A DNA stretch of 64,000 nt from the NCBI RefSeq assembly GCF_905147365.1, contig NC_056413.1:1814501-1878500 (forward strand), read 5' to 3'. Below the pieces are notes generated by a model. It saw only the letters and a program-made list of their open reading frames with translations, made no database searches and was not told the origin of the DNA. A program made the translations under genes and the position numbers. Below are positions 24,291 to 36,100 of the stretch, piece by piece (within the stretch, counting starts at the first letter, position 1; each line of letters starts with the position of its first letter). This DNA comes from Aricia agestis. Taxonomy: Eukaryota > Arthropoda > Insecta > Lepidoptera > Lycaenidae.

Positions 24291-25330
24291 AATAATAAAT
24301 AGTTTTTATTATTCGTAGGTAATAATATTATAAATTTTCCCCGGACATCTAGAATATTTCAAGACAAAAATTTGTCAAATTGGTTCTGCACTCTGCTGAT
24401 CTTGAGCCCTTCAAAATGGTAATATAAGATCATTAAAAATAATTAAGGTACTTCTCCTACACATCAAGCGTGGAAGATTTTTTTTGCGTTCATCCCACAG
24501 TGTGAGGTGTCGTTGAATAGGTTTTTAAAAAAAAATACGAGTATTCAAAGATAATTTTCCAATTTAGGGATCCATTTGTGAAATATGAAGGCTTAAAGTG
24601 GAAAAAATCGTTAGTGTCCAGTAAGTGTCCGAGGACCATTCTTCTACCAGCTAAACCATGAAGCTATTAGCTTCATGAGCTAAACGGTTGCTTTTGGAAA
24701 TGTGAAAAAATTCAGAGGAGTTGGAAATATGCTGAATTTAAAAGAAATGTTATCACGGCTCAAAAGATTCATATTATTAAATAATAGTCGATCAACTGAA
24801 AAAAAATTCGGTGAAGTTTAAAAGAACTTTTCGTTCAAATTCTTTTACACGTAACTGTGATGTTGTTGTTTGTAGTGTAAAACACGTTATAAATGTACAT
24901 TCATTGACCATTAAAAATATCAAAAACTAGCGGTACTACGGATAACGGAACCCTATATTTCGCGAGGCCCGACACGCACTTGGCAGGTTATTTTTACTTA
25001 TTGATAAAAATTACTTTTGCCGCCTAAAGTTTTCGATCAACAAGCCATTACAAGTAACCAAATTGTTAATGAGTTTTACTTCATTCGAATGTGAGAATTT
25101 CTCTTTGTTGAAAACAATCTTCTCGAAACAATTTCGTTCGCACATTTAAAATTAGTTGAAGACGCACACAAACGTAAAATGTAAATAATCAACAATGGCG
25201 GAGCCCTGTCTCATTCGAGTCGCTATTCGCATAAAAACATTCGTATTCCCCCAACATCTCATGGGTAACAGGGGACAGGCGATAGCGATATCGTTAGAAT
25301 GTGATTTGCATTACAATAATTTTGATTTTA

Positions 25331-25663
25331 CTATCAGAGAAGTTGATTCATCGGCAGATGGCGGACCTACGTAATTTGCTTACTTTATGTTAAACCCATA
25401 CACGACAGATCAACACAAAGGGTCAATTCAAACCGCAACGTGACGCGTAGATGCATTTCTAAATTTGTATGGATTTGACAGATTCGCAAGACGTCTCACG
25501 CTGATGACATCTGTCAAATCCGTACAAATTTAGGTCGCGTCGCGTCGCGCCTCGCCTCGTCACGTTGCGGTCTGAATTGACCCTAATATTGAATTGACAT
25601 AACTCGACCACAATAATATGACGTCGCGTAGGTCCGTCAACTGCCTATGAATTTCTTCGATGG
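25331..25663. mobile_element. Tc1/mariner-like MITE carrying a nested MITE
   Basis: Same ends as 18543-18709 (CTATCAGAGAAGTTGATTC, with GAATTTCTTCGATGG at the right) and TA at both borders. The insert at 25430-25583 belongs to another family. Confidence 0.7.
25430..25583. mobile_element. Harbinger-like MITE (GGGTCAATTC family), nested
   Basis: Terminal inverted repeats begin GGGTCAATTCAAACCGCAAC, with an inverted copy at the right end. The interior has GCGTCGCGTCGCG-rich strings and a palindrome around ATTTGACAGA. The right flank is TAA and the left AAA; the other copies have a 3-bp TAA or TTA duplication. Confidence 0.75.
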
Positions 25664-26533
25664 TACACTGTTTTTGAAGACAGATTTTTTATCCATTGCT
25701 AAAAGTAATATGAAAAAAGTACATTAAAGTTATAAACTTTAAAAAAATGTTTAGTGTCTATCTTAAAGAAATAAAAAAAGAATAGTTTTTTGTTGTGAGC
25801 CGAGTAAAATTCTTAACTTTATGCTGTTGACCGCAGTTTTATATCGTAACCATAACTTTATCGAGAAATGCGTCCAGCAAATGCCTGAAGGCAAGATAGG
25901 TTTCCCCGCTTTAGTCGTGCCAGAAAATTTCATACAATCGTTGACATTTAACAATATAAAGTTTTGCCTCCTCAGTGGTCTTAACCATAATATTAAGTCA
26001 CTGATGATGCAAAAGCATAATAATTTCACATCAAATTACACAATCGAGAATTCAGCAAAAAACAAAACATAGATAAAAGACATAAAAATTGACATAAACG
26101 CTACAGCCTGTCCCTTATCCCCGCCTCCACGTAAATCGTAATCAAGGGGCGCGATAAATCCAGCCTTATGTGATAGTGAAACGGTCTGAAACTCTTATTT
26201 ATGTCCAGCAACAGCGTGATCCCGCGGAAAGTCAACATTATGAAGCATTTTGGCTTATGATAATCCTGATATTTCCTCGAAAAAGGTTTTTTGGTACTAA
26301 ATAATGCTTAGTGAACAAAGATACAATTATTGTTGCAATGTGCTGGGTACGAAGTGAATTTGTTACGAGCGTTAGCGATTTTTATTTCCGGAATCTATAT
26401 TATTTAATACTACCGTACTTTTTATGTTGACATTCTTATTACAATATAATCATTTTACAACTCTTACATACTATAATAATATATATTTTTAGGTTCTTTG
26501 ATTTGCTTTTCAAGCTGCATATTATTTTCTTAA

Positions 26534-27000
26534 TTTTTTTTATTTTATTTATTTATTTAAATCAGGCTACGTAGGCCCATACAATATATTATACCTTAAT
26601 GTCTAACATACATAATATTAATTATAATCTTAATAACTACTTTAATATCTTGGCATGTATCTTCTTTATCTTCGTTTTATTCTATTATTTTCTTTTTTTT
26701 CAAATTTCACTGCGGTCAGAAGAGGTTTTTTTGATCACGCATAATGCAAACGAATTTTGCAGCCCTGGGTTGGGCATGTACCTCAGTTTCTTGCCCTTGC
26801 TCATCAAAAACAGGATCCCCTTTACGACCGGCTGGCCTTCCTCCCAAGCGATCGGACTTCCACCAAAATAAGGAAACGTTTCGGCAAACTGAACTAAACT
26901 TGGTGCTGGGACTGGCTAAGCCCCTTCCCATCCTCTCCCGGAGTGTGGATGCAGAAGGAAGATCTCCAACGAGCGCCAACTACACCTAATACCGGTTTTG
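26534..27000. repeat. unclassified repeat-like sequence
   Basis: Begins with ATTTATTTATTTAAATCAGG and 'taggcccataca', a LINE-tail-like start. It then runs into a GC-richer block with short overlapping frames on both strands. No domain is recognisable. I do not call the 80-90-residue frames genes. Confidence 0.3.
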
Positions 27001-27481
27001 GGCAGCCCTCAAATAAAATTCTCAATCCTCATCCATCCGCTGTCCGCTACTTCTTGAAATAATCGGTCCATCGAGCAACTTACTTTTCTAGAGGGTTCAC
27101 CAAAATATGTTGTAGTCAATAAATATTCCAAGTGTGAGTAATGTTTTCTCAGTACCAAATTAAATTTAAGTAATATCATATTATGCTATTTCCGCATTTA
27201 TGAGTGCGCATAGTAATCCCAGTACTGGTAAGGTCCGCAAATGTATTTCATTAGTGATTCAACTGCAGTAGATAGCGTGGAAATTATTTTATAATATTTT
27301 CTCAATAAAATGTTTCATTAACTTAAATGTGAAAATATATAAAATACGAACTTGGCTTACATTTTTTTTTACATAATAATATTCACGTGGGACCGCAGCG
27401 ATAACCTACTCCGTTGCAAGAAATTAGTTTATCACGCGGGAACGCAGATTTCCGGGATAAAAAGTATATTTGTCTTTTCCA

Positions 27482-27874
27482 GTAGCGGTAGCACGGCGAC
27501 CAGCGGAAATGCGAAAGTATGGACAAACTGTGGAAATAAACCTAAGGTGCCATTCCGATCATTTTTCGTTCCAAAAAATTCAATTAAAATGCCACTTTAT
27601 GACACACTATAGTATATGTCATAATGTAGGATATTATTTGAATTTTTAGAACTATAGTCTGTCATAAAGTGGCTTTTTAATTGAATTATTCGGAACTAAA
27701 AAAGATCGGAACGGCACCTTTAGTTTACCTCCACAGTTTGTGACTATAGTCTGTCATAAAGTGGCATTTTAATTGAATTTTTCGGAACGAAAAAAGATCG
27801 GAACGGCACCTTAGGTTTATTTCCACAGTTTGTCCATACTTTCGCATTTCCGCTGGTTGCCGTGCTAGCACTAC
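27482..27874. repeat. large foldback with three copies of one arm
   Basis: Arm 27482-27603 is repeated in inverse at 27752-27874 (about 122 bp, few mismatches). A third, shorter inverse copy lies at about 27655-27745. Shared strings include AATTCAATTAAAATGCCACT and AACTGTGGAAATAAACCTA. Confidence 0.7.
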
Positions 27875-27908
27875 AGGAACTCAAAGTATCTCCATAAGTA
27901 CCATCATC

Positions 27909-28262
27909 GCCTCCGTGATCTAGTGGTATAGAGCGCGGCTCTTGACTCGGAGGTCGTGGGTTCGATTCCCACGTTGGAAACATGTTATTTCCAAGTTTAG
28001 TTAGGACAATGCAGGCTGATCGCCTAATTGTCTGACAAGTAAGATGATCCATGCGTCGGATGGGAATGTAAAGAGTCGGTCCTGCGCCTGATCTCTCACC
28101 GGTCGGGTCTTCCGTCACACTGAGTTATGAGAGTAAAGGAATAGAGAGTGTTCTTGTGAACTGCGCACACACTTGGACACTATAAAAATTACTCCTGCGT
28201 AGCTGGCCTGGCAATGAAACCGGCCACCGTCACCGAAACCGGTGTGGGAGCTATTATAAGTA
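27909..28262 (+). mobile_element. tRNA-headed SINE, family 1
   Basis: Head GCCTCCGTGATCTAGTGG, B box GGTTCGATTCCCACG. The body is the same as 33942-34293 and ends near CCGAAACCGGTGTGGG. Intact along its length. Confidence 0.75.
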
Positions 28263-28299
28263 CCATATTTCAGTAAAGTCAGTTAGGTGGTTTGGGCTT

Positions 28300-28540
28300 G
28301 AAGAGGTAACAGACAGACACACTTTCGCATTTATAATACTAGATGACGCCCGCAACTCTGTTGCGCCAAAATTCGTTTATCGCGCGGAAACCGTACATTT
28401 TTCCGGGATAAAAACTATCTTATTGCCTTACCCGGGACTCAAAGTATATTCTGCATACCAAATTTCATGAAAATCAGTTCAGTGGTTTAAGCGTGAAAAA
28501 GTAACAGACAGACAGACAAACTTTCGCATTTATAATATTC
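28300..28540 (+). mobile_element. Helitron-like fragment
   Basis: Two related stretches contain GACAGACAGACA..ACTTTCGCATTTATAATA-type sequence and CGCGCGGAAACCGTACATTT. Both are recognisable parts of the family seen at 60275-60724. The ends are not intact. Confidence 0.35.
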
Positions 28541-28546
28541 TTATGG

Positions 28547-28771
28547 ATTTACCGGAGGCCCAATCCCCTAACCCCTACCCTATTCCCTTCCCTACCCTCA
28601 ACTATTCCCTTCCCTTCCCTACCCTCCCCTATTACCCTATTCCCTCTTAAAAGGTCGGCAACGCACTTGCAGCTCTTCTGATGCTGCGAGTGTCCATGGG
28701 CGACGGAAGTTGCTTTCCATCAAGTGACCCGTTTGCTCGTTTGCCCCCTTATTTCATAGAAAAAAAAAAAA
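28547..28771 (+). mobile_element. composite SINE, 5'-truncated
   Basis: Starts within the body (ACCGGAGGCCCAATCCCC), retains the CCCTA/TTCCC minisatellite and the full LINE-like tail with poly-A. Confidence 0.7.
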
Positions 28772-29599
28772 AGTATGGATATTCTCGACTTACAATAGTA
28801 AGAAGGTTTTGAGCTAAACGGTTTCCTTTTTTTTTTTTTTAAAGTGGCGGGTATTTCTTCATCCCTTCTTCTCTTTTAATTTTTTTCGCTTTGTCAACCT
28901 TGACACTTATTTTTGCAGACCGTCCTCCAAGTTTAAACATATCAAACATAATCCCAAGATCCTGGCGTGACGTGTTTCAAAATAAGAGGATTATTTCATT
29001 ACTCAACTTACAAATTTTCCAAGACGCCCTAAAATATCAAGTTTTTTGGCTAAAATATTTACGAAGATGGTGCAAAGAAATACAAAACCTTTTTACTTGG
29101 CCTCTATTGCTCCTTTCATTTTTGACCTCTCGGCTCTGACAAATACAGGATGATAATAAGATTATGAAACGTTTGGTTTTGTGTCTGTCAGTAGATTTAA
29201 ATAATGATTTTTCTTAAAAACGTTCCGCAACCAAAAAAGTTTGAGAACTGTTGCCCTATATTCTGATGCTATAATGAACGTTATTTTAACTTTAAAACAA
29301 AGCGTGAAATTATAAATACACTATTTTAACTCCGTCTCGTAAAGTTCGCCGAGTACCTAAGCTTTTGAAGCTTTCAAGTTCTTAAAACAATGAACTTAAG
29401 AGCTAAACTTACAAACATAGTATCATCCGGCTGGAATTTAAGCTGCAATTAAATTTCCAACTCATAATTTCACAGATTAAAGATTTAAAACTCCAACTTT
29501 CCTCCTTTTAATTACTACCTTTACTGAGAGATCACGGGTTTGAGAAATTCATAACTTTGCCTGCTGTTGTATTATGAAGTGTTTTTAAATACCTTATTT

Positions 29600-30207
29600 A
29601 GGGTTCCGTACCCAAAGGGTAAAAACGGGACCCTATTACTAAGGCCCGTATTTTTGGTCAGTACTTAAGAAGCGCCTCGGCCTCAAGGCGCGGTTCGCCT
29701 CTGTGATTGGTCCAAATTTTGACAGCCAACCAGTCACAGAGCCTGAAACGTGTCTTGAGGCCGAGGCGCTTCTTAAGTACTGACCAAAAATACGGGCCTC
29801 AGACTTCGTTGTCTGTCCGTCTGTATGTCTCCAGGCTGTAACTCAAGAACTGTAATAGCTAGAGAGTTTAAATTTTCACAGATAGTATATTATGTATACA
29901 TGTATTTGTTGCCGCTATAACAAAAAATAATAAAAACAAAATAAAATTAATATTTAAGGGGGGCTCTCATACAACAAACGTGATTTTTTGGCCTTTTTTG
30001 CTCTATATCAATAATAGCAACAGCTACGTACTTGAATTTTTCACACAATCCTTAGTTTTTATATGTACTTTAATATTTAATAATAATTTTAACATTAAAT
30101 AAAAAAATAATGGGGGCTCCTATACAAAAATACAAATGTTGGCCTAATTTTGCTCTACTATAGTACGGAACCCCTCGTGCGCGAGTCCGACTCGCACTTA
30201 GCCGATT
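29600..30207 (-). repeat. dispersed repeat with both ends, split by a MITE
   Basis: Runs from GGGTTCCGTACCCAAAGGG to CGACTCGCACTTAGCCGATT, the two ends of the family. A TGTCTGTCCGTCTG run and a GCCGCTATAACA block lie between. The MITE at 29643-29798 interrupts it. At least nine partial copies are in this window. No protein is encoded. Confidence 0.65.
29643..29798. mobile_element. 156-bp MITE nested in the dispersed repeat
   Basis: The inverted ends GGCCCGTATTTTTGGTCAGT and ACTGACCAAAAATACGGGCC are perfect, and pairing extends through TTAAGAAGCGCCTCGGCCTC. The interrupted host reads CTATTACTAA..TCAGACTTCG. Compared with uninterrupted copies, this implies a TAA-like 3-bp duplication. Confidence 0.75.
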
Positions 30208-30303
30208 AATATTCTTTATATTTCAGAAGAGCAGTCCGGAAAATTTTATATCACTCAGTAGGTCGATTCTGATAAATAGATACAATAATACAATTTGACA
30301 CAA

Positions 30304-30430
30304 ACCTTCAAGAAGAGAGCGTATTAGGGAATACGCTCTTAAGAGGGCTTAAAAGGTCGGCAACGCATATGCAGCTCTTCTACCGTTGCGAGTGTCCATG
30401 GGCGACGGTAGTTATGCTTTCCATCGTGAG
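30304..30430 (+). mobile_element. jockey/CR1-type LINE 3' end fragment
   Basis: Contains TTCAAGAAGAGAGCGTATT and then CATGGGCGACGGTAG, both from the LINE end at 5375-5818, with a small internal rearrangement (GCGTATT..AATACGC). The poly-A tail is absent. Confidence 0.6.
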
Positions 30431-30439
30431 ATGTCTGTG

Positions 30440-31136
30440 AGATTCCATCTACCTTATCACGTAAAAATAGCCATCAACAATCCACTAGCAATAATCGCAC
30501 GAGCGATTGCTGGGTGTCATGAATGTCACAAGCAATGGTGTCATGTATAGTGATCGATTGCAATCGTATTGTTTTGTCTGATACGTGAGCGAAATTGCGA
30601 TTTTGGAGCAATTATCGCGCAATAATTGCTATCGCATTGCTCTCGCAAGATATGTGATACGGGAGCCGTTTGCTCGATTGCCCGATATCGAAATCGATAC
30701 TATTTTCTAGTTTCATAATTATTATAATAAAAGTATTATTAGTCTCGGATTTATGAAACCAACAATAAATAAAAAAAGACATAAGTACCTAAATAATTAT
30801 TGGGTTCTGATTTTGTTTGTCGCTGCAGGCCACCAGTGGTAACTAGTAATGAGTAGGTCAATAAGCAGCAGAGGAAAATAATATTGTGTGCCTAATTAGT
30901 ATTTCTTGACAATATGAGAGACAATATTAATATGACTGGCGTATTGTATTATGTATTGAACCTACCGAAAACCATAAAGTTAATATACCTAGCCTAAAAG
31001 AGCAACAATCTCGAGCTTTCAAACGAAACCGAAATTGGTTTCATCTGTGTCTAAAAATATGTGTACGTATACACTTACACAAGCATGATTGAACATGATT
31101 TCTATGAGATTAAATTGTTAACATGCGTCGGTCACT
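30440..31136. other. no gene; cluster of CGATTG/CAATCG motifs
   Basis: 30470-30670 is enriched for short strings such as GCGATTGC, GCAATTATCGCG and GATTGCAATCG in both orientations. The remainder has nothing I recognise. Confidence 0.35.
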
Positions 31137-31193
31137 CACTCTTTGTTTGACGTCTAGTCGGCACGTGGCCGACTAGACGTCAAACAAAGAGTG
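31137..31193. repeat. perfect hairpin centred on CACGTG
   Basis: Arms of 26 bp (CACTCTTTGTTTGACGTCTA.. and its exact inverse) surround a 5-nt loop, so the centre reads GGCACGTGGCC. Confidence 0.85.
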
Positions 31194-31796
31194 CTGTTGT
31201 CATAATGTATCACACGTCTCTTTTTACCACGCAGTGTTACTGATAGTGACATCTCTGTTGCTCAGGCCTTTGTTTCTCTATTCCGCTAGGTATATTAACT
31301 TTATGCAGAAAACATACAAATCAAATGAGTAATTATTATGAAACTGCACAATTAATTTCCAGACTTAAATTGAAACCAAATAAAGTAGAAAAATCTCTAA
31401 TTATCCATTAGGATATTTAATTAAATTACAAGGACTCCGACGAATGTACCCACGATTTCTAATCGAAAACTTGGGTAATGGCAACGAAATCACCTCTATG
31501 CTGTAGGAGATAGAGCTCACGTTCGAGCGTAATTCGAAAGCGACTTGTACATCGAGTTAATTCGAGACCACAATACATCATTCCACGGAAACCATTACGG
31601 CACAGAACAAATACACGAGGTAGACAAAGATCCCCGACGTGTCATTGTATTCTAGCCCTTATTCTATAGGGATTAAGGACGACAGATAAGGGGCATACAC
31701 TAGCAAAATGTCTACAATTTGTAGAGGCAACAATTAGGATTACGCGCGAGGTACGAATATAGTGGACATTCTAAAACGTCTACATTTCTGTTTCTA

Positions 31797-31930
31797 GGTT
31801 TCCGTACCAATAGGTTAAAAGCGGGACCCTATTACTGAAACTTCGATGTCTGTCCGTCTGTCTGTCTCCAGGCTGTATCTCAAGAACCAATATTATAGCT
31901 AGACTTCTGAAATTTTCACATTTTTTTAAT
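31797..31930 (-). repeat. dispersed repeat, GGTTCCGTACC end fragment
   Basis: Matches the left end of 29600-30207 (GGTTTCCGTACCAATAGG, CCCTATTACTGAAACTTCG, TGTCTGTCCGTCTG). Confidence 0.5.
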
Positions 31931-32253
31931 ATATTATAAGACCGAGTTGAAAGGATTCGAGTGTTTGAATTTTGTCAGAAAAACATTTTACCAGAAAAGT
32001 ATTGATTACAAATAGTTATTGCATCATTCAATATAAGTTGGAAGCAAGTACCTCAATCATGAATTTGTTAAATCATTTGATTTTAAATTTTGCAAAACTT
32101 AAAGTATTTTTTACCCTACACCTACCGTGTATCACATAATCTTTTATTTGATGTGGGTGAAATACGATTTCCTAGGCCAAGTTCTACTTGAAATATTATG
32201 CATTTGTTCAATGAAATTGAATATAGGTCAATTAGTAACCAATTTATCTGTTC

Positions 32254-32580
32254 CTTTTTTTTTTTTAATGAAATAAGGGGGCAAACGTGTAAACGGGTCA
32301 CCTGATGGAAAGCAACATCCGTCGCCCATGGACACTCGCAGCATCAAAAGAGCTGCAAGTGCGTTGCCGGCCTTTTAAGAGGGAATAAGGTAATAGGAGA
32401 GGGAAGGTAAGGGATTAGGGGAGGACAGGGAAGGGAAATGGGTATGGGATTGGGCCTCCGGTAAACTCACTCACCCGGCGAAACACAGCGCAAGCGCTGT
32501 TTCGCGCCGGTTTTATGTGAGCCCGTGGTATTTCTCCGGTCGAACCGTCCCATTCGTGCCGAAGCATGGCTCTACCATGT
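32254..32580 (-). mobile_element. composite SINE with LINE-derived tail
   Basis: Full-length - copy. Poly-A appears as the T run before AATGAAATAAGGGGG, then the minisatellite and the head (CCATGCTTCGGCACGAATGG in reverse). Confidence 0.7.
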
Positions 32581-32985
32581 ATTTCATTTTCCGTGTTTTT
32601 TCTTTTTAATTCGGCAAAATAGTTTCTTCAATTTTGGCGTGAAGAGACGTTCTAATTCTATGCCTTTATGAGAATATCAGGATAAATACCACCTTCACAT
32701 TTCGCACGTCCTCCATCCTTTTACAAGCAGGTGTACAAGTGAGCAGGGCTCTAACGATAACATTATGAATAACTCTGAACAAGATGAACGTGTATTATGA
32801 CGTCATAAAAATAATTCGTGTATACTCCTTATCATACTTGGATGATGAGTTTTGAAATACATAATGCAAAATGCTTTAGTACAGGGTGTAGCAAAACAAA
32901 GTAATTATACTATAGGGCAGTCACCAATTAGTTTCACTCGGGGTCCGTTTTAAGACATGAAATGACCTTCGCGGTCTATACATTA

Positions 32986-33198
32986 TCTTATATATAAAAT
33001 TCTCGTGTCACAATGTTCGTTTCCGATCAAGCCATTTCGGAGGAGTCCGAAACGGCTTGACCGATTCTCATGAAATTTTGTGAGCATATTGAGTAGGTCT
33101 GAGAATCAGCTAACATCTATTTTTCATACCCCTAAGTAATAAGGGTAGTTCACCCTTAATAATTTATATGGCAAAACAACGTTTGCCGGGTCAGCTAG
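32986..33198 (+). mobile_element. 213-bp Helitron-like element
   Basis: A^TCTTATATATAAAATTCTCG at the left and GTTTGCCGGGTCAGCTAG^T at the right fit Helitron ends. A hairpin is possible in AACAACGTTTGCCGGG. Non-coding. Confidence 0.55.
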
Positions 33199-33648
33199 TA
33201 TTATATATAAAAAAAATATTAATCAAAGGTACCTAATTAGGGAAATCACAAAGGTATTTATTTAGATATCAATGAGAAAACCATTTTTGTAGCCAATTAT
33301 CTCTCTGAAGTTTGGAGTGAAATATTGGTGCAAGCTATATCGACATTAAATCCTGGAGATGTTGAAGTCCTAAGATGAACGAAGATCATCTTCGAACATG
33401 CTTGGTCCGCACTCCGCACACAATGGGTCGGCGGTCCGGATGCGGACCGCGGTCCGCCATTTGGTGACCCCTGCTATAGGGTGTGTATATATGAGTCCCC
33501 GTATAGAGTACACTGTGATAGAAGCTGCTAGCATAACAGATTTATTTTTTTAACTTTTTTATGGGAAAATTCACGCAGAGACGCTTGCCCATATAAATTA
33601 CAAAAAAAATGCTCTTTTAGAACTGCTACTTTCACAATGAACTCTTCA

Positions 33649-33916
33649 AGGTGTAACTAAATTAAGTGACAATAATTTGGGGTTTGTAAGAGTTCCCTGT
33701 ATAGCACTGTGATAGCAGCAGCGCTGAAAGAGCATTTTTTTTTGGTGATAAGTATGGGCAAATTCATGACGCTACCTGGGCGCGCTTGCCCATAAGAATC
33801 ACAAAAAATTGCTCTTTCAGCGCTGTTACTTTCACAACACAATGAACTCTATACAGGGGACTCATACAGGTCATACATCTAAAGTATTGTCACTTTGTTT
33901 TGTTACATTCTGTATA
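33649..33916. mobile_element. MITE of the ACAGGGTGTAAC family, degraded
   Basis: Inverted copies of CTCTTTCAGCGCTGTTACTTTCAC-type sequence surround a GGGCGCGCTTGCCCAT centre. It is a worn relative of 36620-36880. A partial third copy precedes it at 33480-33600. Confidence 0.6.
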
Positions 33917-33941
33917 ATGGATGTGTCTGTACCCTGTGAAC

Positions 33942-34289
33942 GCCTCCGTGGTCTAGTGGTTAGAGCGTCGCTCTCGACTCCGGAGGTCGTGGGTTCGAAT
34001 CCCGCGTTGGAAACATGTTATTTCCAAGTTTGGTTAGGACAATGCAGGCTGATCACCTGATTGTCTGACAAGTAAGATGATCCATGCGTCGGATGGGCAT
34101 GTAAAAAAGTCGGTCCTGCGCCTGATCTCTCCCGGTCGTGTCGGTCTTCCGTCCCACTGGGTTATGAGAGTAAAAGGAATAGAGAGTGCTCTTGTGTACT
34201 GCGCACACACTTGGGCACTATAAAATTACTCCTGCGTACCTGGCCTGGTTTCAATGAAACCGGCCACCGTCACCGAAACCGGTGTGGGG

Positions 34290-34324
<35 letters not shown>
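33942..34324 (+). mobile_element. tRNA-headed SINE family 1, best copy
   Basis: Head GCCTCCGTGGTCTAGTGG with B box GGTTCGAATCCCGCG. The body continues to AAACCGGTGTGGGGAG and a clean (ATT)n tail at 34293-34324. The 3' base of the head does not pair with its 5' end, so it is not a tRNA gene. Confidence 0.8.
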
Positions 34325-34325
<1 letters not shown>

Positions 34326-34951
34326 CACCCTGTAGTTTTGATATATTTCTATCTCACTGCGTCGTCCCCCATCAGTGTGTTTGCGGCGCGCGCGTTGACA
34401 GCTATGGTCACCACGGGTTGTGCTGCTCGCGAAGTGCCGGACGCTTTTCACGGCATCACAACCTGAATGACCTCATTCGTCGGGCTCTTGTCACTGCCGG
34501 CGTGCCAGCGATACTGGAGCCCTCCGGTTTGGCGCACGACGATGGCAATAGACCCGATGGAATGACCCTGGTGCCCTGGAATGTGGGTCGGGCCCTTGTG
34601 TGAGACGCTACTTGTGTCGACACACTCGCCTCGTCCCATATTCAGAGCACCTCGAGCTGTGCGGGCGCAGCCGCAAACCAAGCAGAGAACCTCAAGCGGC
34701 GCAAATATGAGAACCTCAGCGGAGATCTTATATTTGAACCGTTTGGGGTGGAAACTTTAGGCGCATGGGGTCCGGGGGCACATAAGCTTTTTAGAGGAAT
34801 ATCTAAGAAGCTTGTTGAAGCCACCCGAGACCCCAGAGCTGGGAGCTACCTGGCACAGCGGATAGCAATTGCCATCCAACGTGGCAATGCTGTCAGCTTG
34901 CTGGGCACTCTGCCAGATGGGGACGACTTGGGCAAGTTTTTCTTTTTATAG
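34325..34951 (+). pseudogene. retroelement C-terminal domain remnant (CxC..HxxxC, RPDG)
   Basis: One frame runs about 209 codons with a single in-frame TGA at 34601-34603, where a Trp is likely in intact relatives. It contains CVCGARVDSYGHHGLCC, a zinc-ribbon-like Cys/His cluster. It then has GRFSRHHNLNDLIRRALVTA, DGNRPDGMTLVPWNVGRALV and, after the stop, DATCVDTLA, KRRKYENLSGD, GAWGPGAHKL and QRIAIAIQRGNAVSLLGTLP. I recognise this as a domain often found downstream of reverse transcriptases in animal retroelements. RPDG...D resembles a PD-(D/E)XK nuclease core, but that is inference. It starts directly after the SINE's (ATT)n tail. Confidence 0.6.
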
Positions 34952-34979
34952 TTTTATATTTAAAGTTTGTATAGGTATA

Positions 34980-35500
34980 TAATATCTTAATATATATATT
35001 TCTTGTGTGCGTGTGTATGTGACTGAACTCCTCCTAAACGACTGGACCAATTTTGATGAAATTTTTTGTGTGTGTTCGTGGAGATTCGAGAATGGTTTAG
35101 ATTTACAGTTTGGTCTACTGGAAAATGTTTTTTCAATTAATTTCTTATTTATAAGGAGTTGTTGATTTTGGAATGTTTTACATTAGATCCGGCGGACGGC
35201 GCTATCATCGCATTCAATATTATTCTATTTCAATTTTAGTTTGTCCTGACAGATGGTGCTACGATTAATTTGAAAAAAATTTTGTTATTCAATTCATGTG
35301 CTGATTAAAATATTAAATAAATAACACATAGGCTACAATTTTAACCGACTTTCAAAATGGGGGAGGTGTTATGTTCGTTTTCTTATATTCAACGATTACT
35401 CCGCCGTTTGTTAACCGATTTTCAAAATTTTTCTTTTGGTATATAGGGTATCATCCCAATTTGGTATTATATTCAGAAAAGTGGTGATCTGATGAAGGAT
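34980..35500. repeat. worn dispersed repeats
   Basis: Contains a degraded piece of a Helitron-associated repeat (CGACTGGACCAATTTTGATG) and AACCGACTTTCAAAATGG, also seen at 7600 and 15330. No gene. Confidence 0.35.
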
Positions 35501-35838
35501 CCATAAGTAATCGAGGGAACTCCTCAAAACTTATAGGGAAACATATGGTGACTTCGGTTTCGTGAGAAGTATTCTAAGCATATGCTACCAACAAGTAAGA
35601 TTTTGCACCGAGATATACCTGGTATACCGTGGTTCGGAAGGTGCTGAGAGAATTCCTGATTCTTTATAGATACAAGTTTGGGAGTTTCGGCGTTGTTTTA
35701 AGAACAGAAAGCATATGCTACTATGCAAATTACATTCTTCATCATCATCATCATCATCATCACTACCATATTATACCATTTCATAGTCTTTTAGATCGAG
35801 ACTCGAGTTTGTCAAGCGATAATTAAAAAAAATCTATA

Positions 35839-36100
35839 TCTACCTAATATTATAAACCTGAAGAGTATGTTTGCTTGAACGCGTCAATCTCAGAAACTAC
35901 AGGTCCGATTTAAAAACTTATCTCAGTGTTAGATAGATCATTTATCGAGAAGGTTATATTATATTATTACTCTAAGACTAATACGACAGAAGAAACTCAG
36001 GAAAATGTGGGAAAAACGGGGGAAATATTTTTTATGGGAAAATGTACCTACGGATTCTGTAAAATTTCTAATTTACGCGGGCGAAGCCGCATAGATCTAG
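35839..36100 (+). mobile_element. 262-bp Helitron-like element
   Basis: A^TCTACCTAATATTATAAAC to TTACGCGGGCGAAGCCGC..CTAG^T. The stem-loop GCGGGCGAAGCCGC lies just inside the end. It aligns with 22355-22700. Confidence 0.65.

Noticed and set aside
26599..26989. proteins on both strands in a GC-richer block
   Set aside because: Frames overlap on opposite strands, lack domains and lie in repeat-like DNA.
28891..29139. 82-residue protein, and a Lys-rich antisense frame ending MKKYPPL
   Set aside because: Neither frame shows a recognisable domain, splice site or relative in the window.
33942..34015. tRNA gene
   Set aside because: A and B boxes are present, but the ends cannot pair as an acceptor stem and the sequence continues into a repeated body. 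It is a SINE head.
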